Below are positions 55,505-63,581 of a stretch of 64,000 bases of DNA, piece by piece. Both the position numbers and the translations under genes were made by a program. The stretch is taken from assembly GCF_001612945.1 (NCBI RefSeq), contig NZ_BDBK01000002.1, positions 434,001-498,000 of the forward strand, read 5' to 3'. The stretch is from Nocardia inohanensis NBRC 100128 (lineage in GTDB: Bacteria; Actinomycetota; Actinomycetes; Mycobacteriales; Mycobacteriaceae). Position 1 is the first letter of the stretch. The number at the start of each line of letters is the position of its first letter. The notes beneath the pieces were generated by a model, which saw only the letters and a list, made by a program, of their open reading frames with translations, did not search any database and had not been told where the DNA came from.

Positions 55505-56476
55505 ATGAGCACGAGGCAAGCTCTCCTGGCGGCCCGCCATCCACTGGCGATCACCCTCGCGACCCTGACTTTCGCCGCGCTGAGCGTGATGACCGGCGCA
55601 CCCGCGCAGGCCGCGCCGGTGTGCGCGGGCGCGGGGCAGCCGACCGTCACGGTCGGCGTGGTCGGCGGCGCGGCGCTGGAAGGTCTGACCGTGGACGCGG
55701 CGGGCCGGGCGTTCACCACCGATCTGTGGTCCGGCCGGGTGTATCGAATCGATGCCCCGGGTGCGCCGCCGGTGCCGATCGCGTCCGTGCCCAGTGGCGG
55801 CGGTGGCGCGCTGGCCTGGACGCCGGACGGGAAACTGCTGGTCGGCTACGGCGCGGACGCCCGGGTATTGTTCGGCGACTCCATCCGGCACGCCGGGATC
55901 GTGAAGGTGGATCCGGATACCGGTTTCACCGAGCCGTATGCGAGCGGTTTGAGCGCGGCCGACGGCATGGATGTGGCCGGCGACGGAATCGTCTATGCGA
56001 CAAACGATTTCGGGAACCTGATCGGCCGGGTGTATCCGAACGGTGCGGTGCAGGCGGATTGGGGCAGTCTGCCCAGCGCCAACGGTGCGGTGCTCTCTCG
56101 CAATGACGATTTCCTTTACGTATCAAGGACTTTCGTCAACCCGGGGGTGAGCCGTATTCCGACCAACGCCCCGTGGGCCCCGCAATCACTACTGGATCTG
56201 GGCGGCGGTGACTACTTCGCCGCGCCCGACGGCCTCACCCTGGATTCGCTGGACCGTCCCGTGGTGCCGCTGAACCCATCGGGTCAGGTGGTGCGTATCG
56301 ATGCCCCGCAGCAGTTCTGCGTCCTCGGCTTCGGCCCACAGCTCACCAGCGTGCTGAGCTACGGCCGTGGCAGCCAGGGCTTCTCGGCGGGCCGCCTGTT
56401 CGGAGCCACCTTCACCGGCCAGGTCTACGAGATCCCCGGCGGCTTCGATCCGGACGCGCGTACCGCCACACCCTGA
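55505..56476 (+). CDS. Secreted SMP-30/gluconolactonase-like beta-propeller protein
   Basis: A 323-residue exported protein. Signal peptide PLAITLATLTFAALSVMTG with cleavage at AQA-AP. The rest shows the repeating strands of an SMP-30/strictosidine-synthase-like propeller (LEGLTVDAAGRAFTTDLWSG, ALAWTPDGKLLVGYG, AADGMDVAGDGIVYATNDFG, DGLTLDSLDRPVVPL). Metal-ligand residues cannot be assigned with certainty. Substrate unknown. Its last 52 bp overlap the convergent TetR gene. Confidence 0.8.
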   Translation: MSTRQALLAARHPLAITLATLTFAALSVMTGAPAQAAPVCAGAGQPTVTVGVVGGAALEGLTVDAAGRAFTTDLWSGRVYRIDAPGAPPVPIASVPSGGGGALAWTPDGKLLVGYGADARVLFGDSIRHAGIVKVDPDTGFTEPYASGLSAADGMDVAGDGIVYATNDFGNLIGRVYPNGAVQADWGSLPSANGAVLSRNDDFLYVSRTFVNPGVSRIPTNAPWAPQSLLDLGGGDYFAAPDGLTLDSLDRPVVPLNPSGQVVRIDAPQQFCVLGFGPQLTSVLSYGRGSQGFSAGRLFGATFTGQVYEIPGGFDPDARTATP

Positions 56477-57084
56477 TCCGCGCCGGCCGGTTCGGAGAGC
56501 AGGCCCACGATCATGGCGATGATGTGCTCCTGCGCTTCGGCCCGGTCGGCCGCGGTCTCGAATTCCTGGCGCTCGTAGTCGGCCAGCAGCGCGAACATGA
56601 CGGTGCTCATGGCCTTGAGCCGGTATCGCCGCATGGCCGGGGAGAGCGCCGCCATGGCCCGGTAGATCCGGGTGACCAGCACGCGGGTGGCGGACCAGCG
56701 CGGTTCGTGCAGATCGGGTCCGCTCACGGCCGGGTGCGTGCGGGCCTGTTCGAGGAAGCGCGCGTAGTGCGTGGATCCTTCGCGGTAGGGCACATCGAAC
56801 ATGGGCCGCACCAGGATTCCGACCAGCGCCGCCACCGTGTCGGGCGCGTCGGCGGCTTCGTGATCGGCGAGCAGTTCGGTGCGCCGGGATTCCAGTGCGG
56901 GCTGGTGCCGTTCGATGATGGCGCCGATGAGCCCGTCGCGGGAGCCGAAGTGGTAGTGCACGGCGGAGTTGTTGCGCTGCCCGGCGGCCACCGCGATATC
57001 GCGCAGCGCGACGTCGGGGCCGCGTTCGGCGATGGCGCGCTCCCCGGCGAGCAGGATGAGTTCCCGGGCGTCTGGGCTGGTCAC
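56425..57084 (-). CDS. TetR family regulator
   Basis: A 219-residue regulator. N-terminal HTH: LILLAGERAIAERGPDVALRDIAVAAG, then NNSAVHYHFGSRDGLI, the typical TetR recognition helix and YHFGS motif. The rest is a helical ligand-binding domain of unknown specificity. The GTG at 57082-57084 starts close to the domain; a longer frame from 57114 has no better start. It is divergent from the regulator at 57326; a palindrome at 57151 lies between them. The gene overlaps the SMP-30-like gene tail to tail. Confidence 0.85.
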   Translation of the reverse strand: MTSPDARELILLAGERAIAERGPDVALRDIAVAAGQRNNSAVHYHFGSRDGLIGAIIERHQPALESRRTELLADHEAADAPDTVAALVGILVRPMFDVPYREGSTHYARFLEQARTHPAVSGPDLHEPRWSATRVLVTRIYRAMAALSPAMRRYRLKAMSTVMFALLADYERQEFETAADRAEAQEHIIAMIVGLLSEPAGADQGVAVRASGSKPPGIS

Positions 57085-57150
57085 CGGGACACTATAGGAC
57101 GGGGCCGCGGGCAAGCCGTTCGAACAAGGGCGAACGCTACGTTGCGTTCA

Positions 57151-57164
57151 CATTATTGATAATG
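57151..57164. promoter_or_regulatory. Short AT-rich palindrome CATTAT-TG-ATAATG
   Basis: It lies between two divergent regulator genes, 67 bp upstream of the TetR start. Candidate operator for either. Confidence 0.4.
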
Positions 57165-57325
57165 AACGAATGAACACGAGAACGGTATAAAGCCAGGTAG
57201 ATGGATTATACAAGTCGGCAATGATCGTGCAGTCCAAGGCAATTCGCCAGGTCGTGTGTTGCAATAAGTAGGCCCCGTTGCGCAAAGCTCGAGCCGCCTC
57301 GCCGCACTGATGAAGGAGAGCCGCC

Positions 57326-58036
57326 ATGCCCGGAGGAAGACTCACGCCGGATGACCGGCGCCGCATCGCATCCGGGCTGGCGCAGGGGCTGGGCTATGCG
57401 GAGATCGCCCGGCAGCTCGGCCGGCCCACCTCCACCGTCAGCCGCGAGGTCACCCGCAACGGCGGGCCCGGGCGTTATCGGGCAGATCTGGCGCACGCCG
57501 CCACCGTGGTGCGTTCGCGCCGCCGGATTCCGCGCCCCAAACGGGTCGAAAAGGTCACCGGCGCAGACGAATACGGTCGCAGCTCGGAACAGATCGCCGA
57601 GTTCGGCGCGCAGTTCGGCGAGCTGTTCGCCCGGACCGGATTGCCCAAGATGGCGGCGGCGGTACTGGCGCGGCTGTATGCGGCCGACTCCGGCAGTGTG
57701 ACCGCGGGCGAGCTGGTGCGGCACCTGAGCGTCAGTCCCGCAACGGTTTCCGCCGCGGTCGGCTATCTCGAGAGCCAGGAGCTCATTCGCCGGGAGCGGG
57801 ATGCGGGCACCCGGCGCGACCGCTACTTCATCGACGAATCCGCCTGGTATCGGGCGACTATCGCGGGCGCCCGTGCCAACGAACTGCTCGCCGCCAAGGC
57901 GCGCGACGGCGCGGACTCGCTCGGCATCGCCACCCCGGCCGGGATGCGTTTGCTCGGCATGAGCGAATACCTCGATCAGGTCAGCCGGGACATGGTCCGC
58001 TCGGCGGAGCTCTGGCGGGCCAAACTGAGCCGCTGA
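57326..58036 (+). CDS. MarR/GbsR-type regulator with N-terminal IS30-like HTH
   Basis: A 236-residue regulator with two DNA-binding parts. Residues ~5-45 (LTPDDRRRIASGLAQGLGYA, EIARQLGRPTSTVSREVTRNGG) match the HTH_38 found at the front of IS30 transposases. Residues ~85-190 are a winged helix of the GbsR/MarR type (MAAAVLARLYAAD, VRHLSVSPATVSAAVGYLES, RDRYFID). No transposase catalytic part follows. ATG after GAAGGAGAGCC. The fusion occurs in actinobacteria but is unusual. Confidence 0.85.
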   Translation: MPGGRLTPDDRRRIASGLAQGLGYAEIARQLGRPTSTVSREVTRNGGPGRYRADLAHAATVVRSRRRIPRPKRVEKVTGADEYGRSSEQIAEFGAQFGELFARTGLPKMAAAVLARLYAADSGSVTAGELVRHLSVSPATVSAAVGYLESQELIRRERDAGTRRDRYFIDESAWYRATIAGARANELLAAKARDGADSLGIATPAGMRLLGMSEYLDQVSRDMVRSAELWRAKLSR

Positions 58037-58105
58037 TCACGCCGAATCCCTTCGCCGACCGCTGTTTTCGCGGTGGCAGGGTTTCCGTATCCAGGTTTCT
58101 CATAG

Positions 58106-58126
58106 ACATACATACGGTATGTATGT
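58106..58126. promoter_or_regulatory. 21-bp palindrome, TetR operator candidate
   Basis: ACATACATAC-G-GTATGTATGT, a perfect palindrome 34 bp before the hydrolase gene. Likely operator of the TetR regulator encoded two genes down, which would repress its own operon. Confidence 0.75.
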
Positions 58127-58159
58127 AACAGTGGAGGCACCCCAACCTTTGGAGACGCG

Positions 58160-59026
58160 ATGGCTCTCAGCGCATCACTCGGCCGTGTGCAGCAGGTGGA
58201 TCTCCCCGGCGGCCGCATCAGGTACTACGAAACAGGGGAGGGTGCGCCGGTCGTCTTCGTGCACGGACTCCTCGTGAACGCCGATCTCTGGCGCAAGGTG
58301 GTCCCCGGCATCGAGGCGGCCGGTTACCGCTGCCTCACCCCCGATTGGCCGCTCGGGTCGCATGAAATCCCGGTTCCCACAGCGGATCTCACTCCCACCG
58401 GAGTGGCCGATCTGATCTCGGCCTTCCTGGACCGCCTCGACCTCGCCGATGTCACGCTCGTCGCCAACGACACCGGCGGCGCGATCACCCAGGTCCTGCT
58501 GACCCGGGACCGCTCCCGCATCGGCCGCGTGGTGCTGGCCTCGGTCGACAGCTACGACAAGTTCCTGCCGCAACCGTTCAAGCTGCTCCCGCTGCTCGCC
58601 CGCATCCCGGGCGCGCTGCGGCCGCTCACCGAATCCATGCGCGTTCGCGCCCTGCATCGCAGCCCCATGGCCTTCGGCTGGGTGGCCAAACGCCCGGTTC
58701 CCCCGGAGATCGCCGATTCCTATCTGCTCCCCAGCCGCAATTCCGCCGCCATTCGAAAAGACCTGCGCCGCCTGCTGAAAACCCTGAACAATCGCTACAC
58801 CCTGGAAGCCGCGAAACACTTCCCCGACATCGACATTCCGATCCTGATCGCCTGGGCGCGCGAGGAGAAACTCTTCCCCATCGCCGATGCCGAGCGCCTG
58901 GCCCGCGAATTCCCCACCGCGACCCTGCGTTTCATCGACGATTCCTACACCTTCCTCCCCGAGGATCAGCCCGAGTTGCTCACCCGGGCGATATTGGAGT
59001 TCACTCGGCTGCATGCCACGCCGTAG
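58160..59026 (+). CDS. Alpha/beta hydrolase with Asp nucleophile elbow
   Basis: A 288-residue alpha/beta hydrolase. FVHGLLVNADLW gives the oxyanion HG motif; the nucleophile elbow reads VANDTGG, with Asp as in haloalkane dehalogenases and fluoroacetate/epoxide hydrolases rather than Ser. Near the C-terminus, where the catalytic His is expected (GHFxxxDxPE), the protein has SYTFLPEDQPE, so the usual His is absent; a related subfamily with a TF motif shows the same. Activity is therefore uncertain. ATG start; it overlaps the TetR gene by 14 nt. Confidence 0.85.
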   Translation: MALSASLGRVQQVDLPGGRIRYYETGEGAPVVFVHGLLVNADLWRKVVPGIEAAGYRCLTPDWPLGSHEIPVPTADLTPTGVADLISAFLDRLDLADVTLVANDTGGAITQVLLTRDRSRIGRVVLASVDSYDKFLPQPFKLLPLLARIPGALRPLTESMRVRALHRSPMAFGWVAKRPVPPEIADSYLLPSRNSAAIRKDLRRLLKTLNNRYTLEAAKHFPDIDIPILIAWAREEKLFPIADAERLAREFPTATLRFIDDSYTFLPEDQPELLTRAILEFTRLHATP

Positions 59027-59612
59027 CCAGGAGGATCGCTCGCGCACCACCCGCGCCGCGCTCGAGGACGCCGGTCGCCGGCTGTTCACCGAGCGCGGTT
59101 TCGCGGCCACCTCCGCGCAGGACCTGGTCGCGGCGGCCGGCGTCACCCGGGGCGCGCTGCACCACCACTACGGCGACAAACGCGGCCTGTTCCTGGCCGT
59201 GCTCGAACAGCTCGAAGTCGAGATCACCGGCGAGATCGAATCCGCCATCGGCACAGTCGATCCCGACGACCTGCTGGGCGGCATGGCGGTCGGCCTCGAT
59301 GTCTTCCTGGAGATCTGCCGCCGCCCCGCCATGCTCCGCATGATGCTCACCGATGCCCCCACCGTGCTGGGCTGGCAGGCGTGGCGCGACTTCGAGACCG
59401 AGCACAGCCTCGGCCTCATCACCGCCCAACTCGAGCGCGCCCGCGCCGCCGGTCTGATCACCGACGCCCCCATCCCCGTCCTGGCCCAGCTCCTGATCAG
59501 CGCGCTCAGCGAAGCCGCCCTCATCGTGGCGCACGCCGACGATCCGGAAACCGCCGGCGCCCAAGCCCGGCAATCGCTACTGCTGCTGATCGCCGGCATC
59601 CTGCGCTCCTGA
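59013..59612 (+). CDS. TetR family regulator of the hydrolase operon
   Basis: A 199-residue TetR regulator: TRAALEDAGRRLFTERGFAATSAQDLV, AGVTRGALHHHYGDKRGLFLAVLE. The ATG at 59013 lies inside the last codons of the hydrolase gene, so both are translated from one mRNA. The palindrome at 58106 is the obvious target, giving an autoregulated enzyme-sensor pair. Effector unknown. Confidence 0.88.
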   Translation: MPRRSQEDRSRTTRAALEDAGRRLFTERGFAATSAQDLVAAAGVTRGALHHHYGDKRGLFLAVLEQLEVEITGEIESAIGTVDPDDLLGGMAVGLDVFLEICRRPAMLRMMLTDAPTVLGWQAWRDFETEHSLGLITAQLERARAAGLITDAPIPVLAQLLISALSEAALIVAHADDPETAGAQARQSLLLLIAGILRS

Positions 59613-59629
59613 GCGATACGCTCCGGCGC

Positions 59630-59893
59630 TCACAGCGCGGGCGACCCGGGTGGATCGGGCCGGAACTGTCCCACGATGGCTATGCCCGGGAACCGGCGGT
59701 GAATTCGTTCGACATAGCGGCGCAACTGCGATAGTTCGGCATTCAGTGATTGCCGGGCCTCGGGCGATGGCGCCGTCTGCATCCGGCGGATCAGCGTGGC
59801 GATTTGTTTCTCGAGTTCGCCGAGGAACACGCGCGCCTGAGCCGACTCGGGATCCTCATTGGCATCGGGATCGTCGAATCCCCTGTACTGCAT
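59630..59893 (-). CDS. Small helical protein of unknown function
   Basis: An 87-residue protein: [17 protein letters not shown], then a helical stretch ([40 protein letters not shown]) likely to form a coiled coil, then [12 protein letters not shown]. The start is uncertain: ATG at 59891-59893, or GTG at 59911. No family recognised. Confidence 0.6.
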   Translation of the reverse strand: MQYRGFDDPDANEDPESAQARVFLGELEKQIATLIRRMQTAPSPEARQSLNAELSQLRRYVERIHRRFPGIAIVGQFRPDPPGSPAL

Positions 59894-59947
59894 AGCGCCG
59901 AAGTATTCCACGCCGGTTGCGGCCGCACCGGTCGAATCGAAGGCCGA

Positions 59948-60262
59948 TCAGGCCGCCCGGCGATCCACCGCGGCCCACGCGGTCAGCGCCACCACGCTCG
60001 ACACCACGGCCACCGACGGCCAGGCGCCGATCTTCTTGGCCAGCGGGTGCGAGGCGCCCATCGCCCCGATCGACAGCCCGGTCAGCGCCGCCGCTCCGCC
60101 GGTCCCGACGCTCTTGCGCCAGCGCGGCACCGCGGCCGCCACGCCCGCGCCGAAGACCACGCCACCGAGCTGCCGCTTCTTGGTGGCCTGCGCCAGCGCG
60201 AAGCCACCGGTGAGGCCGCCGGCCGCGAGCAGTGCGGTGGGAACCGAGGGAATCCGAGCCAT
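59948..60262 (-). CDS. Small Ala/Gly-rich membrane protein
   Basis: A 104-residue protein with three or so weakly hydrophobic stretches ([46 protein letters not shown]). GGAGGTAGTTGAAT gives a strong ribosome binding site for the ATG at 60260-60262. Function not recognised. Divergent from the PEBP gene. Confidence 0.65.
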   Translation of the reverse strand: MARIPSVPTALLAAGGLTGGFALAQATKKRQLGGVVFGAGVAAAVPRWRKSVGTGGAAALTGLSIGAMGASHPLAKKIGAWPSVAVVSSVVALTAWAAVDRRAA

Positions 60263-60418
60263 ATTCAACTACCTCCGACAGAAATTCGAGCGGGATTGCC
60301 CCATCCAGCATACGAATTCCGGCCGCCGCACCGATCGGCCCCGGATCCGGGGATATTCGCGCAGGTCCTGTTATGTTTCGCAACGCGGTGCCAGCCACTC
60401 CATCGAAAAGGAGTTCTC

Positions 60419-60934
60419 GTGCGCGCTGATCCATATGCCTATCTGCCCGACCTGCCCGGCTTCGCTTTGACTTCGGACGATATCGCCGACGGTGCGAGTC
60501 TGGGTGCCGCCCAAGCGGCCGCCTCGGTGGGCGGACTGGATATCTCGCCACAGTTGTCGTGGTCCGGATTCCCCTCCGACACCGAGAGTTTCGCCGTCAC
60601 CGTCTACAGCCCGGACGCGCCCACGGTATCCGGGTTCTGGCACTGGTGCGTGGCGAATATTCCGCCCGATGTGACCTCGCTGCCCACCGGAGCCGGGGAC
60701 GGGTCCGCGCTGCCGCCGGGTGCGGTCACGCTGCGGGCCGATGCCGGGGTGCCGCGATACACCGGGGCCGCGCCGCCGCCGAACACCGGACCGCACCGCT
60801 ATTACATCGCGGTGCACGCGGTCGGCGTGGACACCCTCGGCGTCGACGAGTTCACCAGTGGCGCGGTGCTGGGGTTCAACCTGTTCGCGACGGCGCTCGC
60901 GCGGGCGGTCATCGTCGGAACCTATAGCGGCTGA
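60419..60934 (+). CDS. YbhB/YbcL family (PEBP-like) protein
   Basis: A 171-residue phosphatidylethanolamine-binding-protein fold: [37 protein letters not shown] (the DPDxP and WHW ligand-site motifs, with Ser for the first Asp), [13 protein letters not shown]. Ligand and role are unknown; bacterial members act cytoplasmically. GTG start with AAAGGAGTTCTC upstream. Confidence 0.9.
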   Translation: MRADPYAYLPDLPGFALTSDDIADGASLGAAQAAASVGGLDISPQLSWSGFPSDTESFAVTVYSPDAPTVSGFWHWCVANIPPDVTSLPTGAGDGSALPPGAVTLRADAGVPRYTGAAPPPNTGPHRYYIAVHAVGVDTLGVDEFTSGAVLGFNLFATALARAVIVGTYSG

Positions 60935-60965
60935 ACGGGTTCGGGGGAGTGCGGGGGAGGGCCCC

Positions 60966-61412
60966 TCACTGCACTCGGGAACGCCTGGTGTCGACATTGG
61001 CGGTCAAGGTGGTGAGCAGGCCGGGGAGTTCGGCGACGGTGGCGGCGGGCAGTCCGGTCACCGTTTCCTGTGCCAGCTCCCGCCATACCCGCTTGACCTG
61101 ATCCACCAATTCCCTTCCGCTGTCGGTGAGTTCGACGATGCTCGCGCGCTTGTCGCCCGGGGCGGGGCTGCGGCGAATGTGACCGGAGGCTTCCAGCTTG
61201 CGGGTCATCAGGGTGACGCTGGGCGGTTCGCAGCCGAGGGCGTCGCTGAGCTGAGCCTGGATTCGCGGGCCGGTGCGGGCCAGTTCGAGCAGCAGCGCCT
61301 CTTGGCCCGGATGCAGGCCCAGCGGGGCCAGCAGTGCGGCGGCGCGCGCCCGGTGCCGCAGGGTCAGCAGGCGAATGGCCTGGTTGAGGGCATCGGCTTG
61401 CTCGAAGTCCAC
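60966..61412 (-). CDS. MarR family regulator
   Basis: A 148-residue winged-helix regulator: LGLHPGQEALLLELARTG, LSDALGCEPPSVTLMTRKLEASGHI and RRSPAPGDKRASIVELT, the MarR recognition helix and wing (D-x-R). GTG at 61410-61412 after AAGGAG. Divergent from wrbA-like and MFS genes with two palindromic half-sites between, so it most likely represses both sides. Confidence 0.9.
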   Translation of the reverse strand: MDFEQADALNQAIRLLTLRHRARAAALLAPLGLHPGQEALLLELARTGPRIQAQLSDALGCEPPSVTLMTRKLEASGHIRRSPAPGDKRASIVELTDSGRELVDQVKRVWRELAQETVTGLPAATVAELPGLLTTLTANVDTRRSRVQ

Positions 61413-61434
61413 GGGCTCTCCTTGACAGGATTTA

Positions 61435-61463
61435 GTTACGTGAATAACAGTTATGTGCGTAAC
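61435..61463. promoter_or_regulatory. Two tandem GTTA-N6-TAAC operators
   Basis: GTTACGTGAATAAC (61435-61448) and GTTATGTGCGTAAC (61450-61463) are repeated with a 15-bp period between the divergent MarR gene and wrbA. Likely MarR operators. Confidence 0.75.
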
Positions 61464-61488
61464 TAATTCTATACCGAAGGAGCCGGAC

Positions 61489-62142
61489 ATGGCCGTGCAG
61501 GTCGCCGTCATCTACTACAGCGCCACCGGCGCGGTGCGCGAACTCGCGCAGGCCGTCACCGAAGGCGCGGCCGCGGCCGGGGCGCAGGTGCGGCTGCGCC
61601 GGGTGGCCGAACTCGCGCCCGGCAGTGCCATCGATCAGAATCCGTTGTGGCGCAGGCATATCGAGGCGACGCAGGCGGTCGCCGAGGCGACGCTCGAGGA
61701 CCTGGCCTGGGCCGATGCCTTCGCCTTCGGTACGCCGACTCGTTTCGGCGCACCGGCGGCGCAGCTCAAGCAATTCATCGACCAAGCCGGTGGTTTGTGG
61801 CGGGAAGGGCGGCTGGCGGACAAGCCGGTGACCGCGTTCACCTCGGCCTTCAATCGGCACGGGGGTAGCGAGGCCACGCTGCTGTCGCTCGCAAACGTGT
61901 TCTACCACTGGGGATCGCTGATCGTGCCGCCGGGCTTCACCGATCCGGCGATATCGGAGGCGGGTGGAAATCCTTACGGCACTTCACATGTGAGCGGCCC
62001 CGCCGGAGCAGGCCCGGATGCGGCGACGCTGGCGGCGGCCCGGTATCAAGGGCGGCGGCTGGCCGAGATCACCATCCGGCTGCTGGGGGAGGGGCGATCG
62101 CCCGATGCTTCCGAAGCCCTGGCCGTCGCGCGGAACGCATGA
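61489..62142 (+). CDS. wrbA: NAD(P)H:quinone oxidoreductase, WrbA type
   Basis: A 217-residue flavodoxin-like FMN protein reducing quinones by two electrons. Seen: IYYSATGAVRELAQAV (phosphate-binding loop), DAFAFGTPTRFGAPAAQLKQF (FMN-ring loop) and SAFNRHGGSEATLLSL. ATG with GAAGGAGCCGGAC upstream. It overlaps or abuts the MFS transporter and is controlled from the MarR operator pair. Confidence 0.92.
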   Translation: MAVQVAVIYYSATGAVRELAQAVTEGAAAAGAQVRLRRVAELAPGSAIDQNPLWRRHIEATQAVAEATLEDLAWADAFAFGTPTRFGAPAAQLKQFIDQAGGLWREGRLADKPVTAFTSAFNRHGGSEATLLSLANVFYHWGSLIVPPGFTDPAISEAGGNPYGTSHVSGPAGAGPDAATLAAARYQGRRLAEITIRLLGEGRSPDASEALAVARNA

Positions 62143-62165
62143 CGCGGACCGGCGAGGAGAACGTC

Positions 62166-63581
62166 ATGACGAGCGCCGAGGTTCGGCGGGCCGGACCACG
62201 CACGGCGGGACTGGTACTGGCGCTGGTGTGCGCCTGCCAGTTCATGGTGATCCTGGATTCGTCCATCGTGAATGTCGCATTGCCCTCCGTGCAGCGCGAT
62301 CTCGGGTTCAGCGCGCCCGGACTGGCCTGGGTGGTGAACGGGTATCTGCTGACCTTCGCCGGATTCATGCTGCTGGGCGGCAGGGCGGCGGATCTGTTCG
62401 GTCATCGGCGGATGCTGGTGGCCGGGCTGTTCGTCTTCTCCGCCGCGAGCTTGGCCGGTGGACTGGCGACGAGTGCGGAGATATTGGTGGCGGCGCGCAT
62501 CTCGCAGGGGGCGGGAGCGGCCATGCTGGCCCCGGCGACACTGGCGGTGATCAACACCGGTTTCACCGAACCCGGCTTGCGCGCAAAGGCTTTCGGGGCG
62601 TGGTCGGCGGCGGGCGGGGTGGGCGGCATGGCCGGGGCGATCGCGGGCGGCGCCATCACCACCGGGTTGTCGTGGCGGTGGGTGTTCCTGATCAATGTGC
62701 CGATCGGTGCGGTGCTCATCGCGGTGGCGCTGCTCGCGCTCGGCGAGAAGCGCACGGGTGCAAAGGAATCCCTCGACCTGCTCGGCGCGGTGACAGGCAC
62801 GGCGGGCTTGGCCGCACTGATCTACGGGGTGATGCGAAGCGCCGAGGGCGGGTGGAACTCGGCAGCGGCCATCGGGCCGATCGCGGCGGGCGCAGTGCTG
62901 CTCCTGGCATTCGTGGCGGTCGAGGCGCGATTCGCCGCCCGGCCCATGATGCCCCTGCGGCTCTTCGGAATCCGGCGGGTGGCGGTGGGCAATGCGATGC
63001 TGCTGCTGTTCGGTGGAATCGCCATCGCCATGTGGTACTTCACCTCGCTGTTCCTGCAAAATGTGCTGGGCTACAGCGCCCTTCGCGCCGGTCTCGGACA
63101 GACGCCGGCGGCGGTGACGTTCCTGCTCGTCGCGCGGTCGGCGGCCACGCTGCTGCCCAGAACGGGCGTGCGTCCGCTGCTGATCGCCGGGGGCGTGAGC
63201 TTCCTGCTCGGATTCGGCCTGCTCGCACAGGCGCACGCGGATACCGGCTACCTCACCGGCTTCCTGGCGCCGACATTGCTCGTCGCGGTCGGTATCGGCG
63301 TGACCTTCCCGACGCTCATGGCCACCGCGACCGCCGACGCGCCCGAGGGTGACGTGGGCATCGTCGGCGGCCTGGCCAACACCGCCGCACAGGCCGGCGG
63401 ATCGATAGGTCTGGCCGTGCTCGCCGCGGTCGCCGGGGCAGCCGGCGAGGCCGCCGCCCTGGCTATCGGCTACGACCGGGTGTTCGCGGTCGCGGCCGGG
63501 ATCGGCGTGGCCCTCGCGCTGCTCAGCCTGCTGCTGCCCCGCACTTCACAGCGTGAAGACGCGGTCGGCGGGATCGAGTAG
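62166..63581 (+). CDS. MFS transporter, DHA2 family (14-helix drug exporter)
   Basis: A 471-residue transporter with about 14 hydrophobic helices. Motif D1 region LDSSIVNVALPSVQRDLG, motif A-like GGRAADLFGHRRML, motif B-like ARISQGAGAAMLAPA, motif C-like GGVGGMAGAIAGGAI. DHA2 proteins export drugs and dyes. The ATG at 62166 has GAGGAGAACGTC; an ATG at 62139 would overlap wrbA. Together with WrbA and MarR this looks like a quinone or drug resistance locus. Confidence 0.92.
   Translation: MTSAEVRRAGPRTAGLVLALVCACQFMVILDSSIVNVALPSVQRDLGFSAPGLAWVVNGYLLTFAGFMLLGGRAADLFGHRRMLVAGLFVFSAASLAGGLATSAEILVAARISQGAGAAMLAPATLAVINTGFTEPGLRAKAFGAWSAAGGVGGMAGAIAGGAITTGLSWRWVFLINVPIGAVLIAVALLALGEKRTGAKESLDLLGAVTGTAGLAALIYGVMRSAEGGWNSAAAIGPIAAGAVLLLAFVAVEARFAARPMMPLRLFGIRRVAVGNAMLLLFGGIAIAMWYFTSLFLQNVLGYSALRAGLGQTPAAVTFLLVARSAATLLPRTGVRPLLIAGGVSFLLGFGLLAQAHADTGYLTGFLAPTLLVAVGIGVTFPTLMATATADAPEGDVGIVGGLANTAAQAGGSIGLAVLAAVAGAAGEAAALAIGYDRVFAVAAGIGVALALLSLLLPRTSQREDAVGGIE

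Noticed and set aside
57326-57460. IS30 transposase remnant
   Set aside because: The HTH_38 stretch is in frame with an intact winged-helix regulator and a good ribosome binding site; no transposase domain or terminal repeats are seen.
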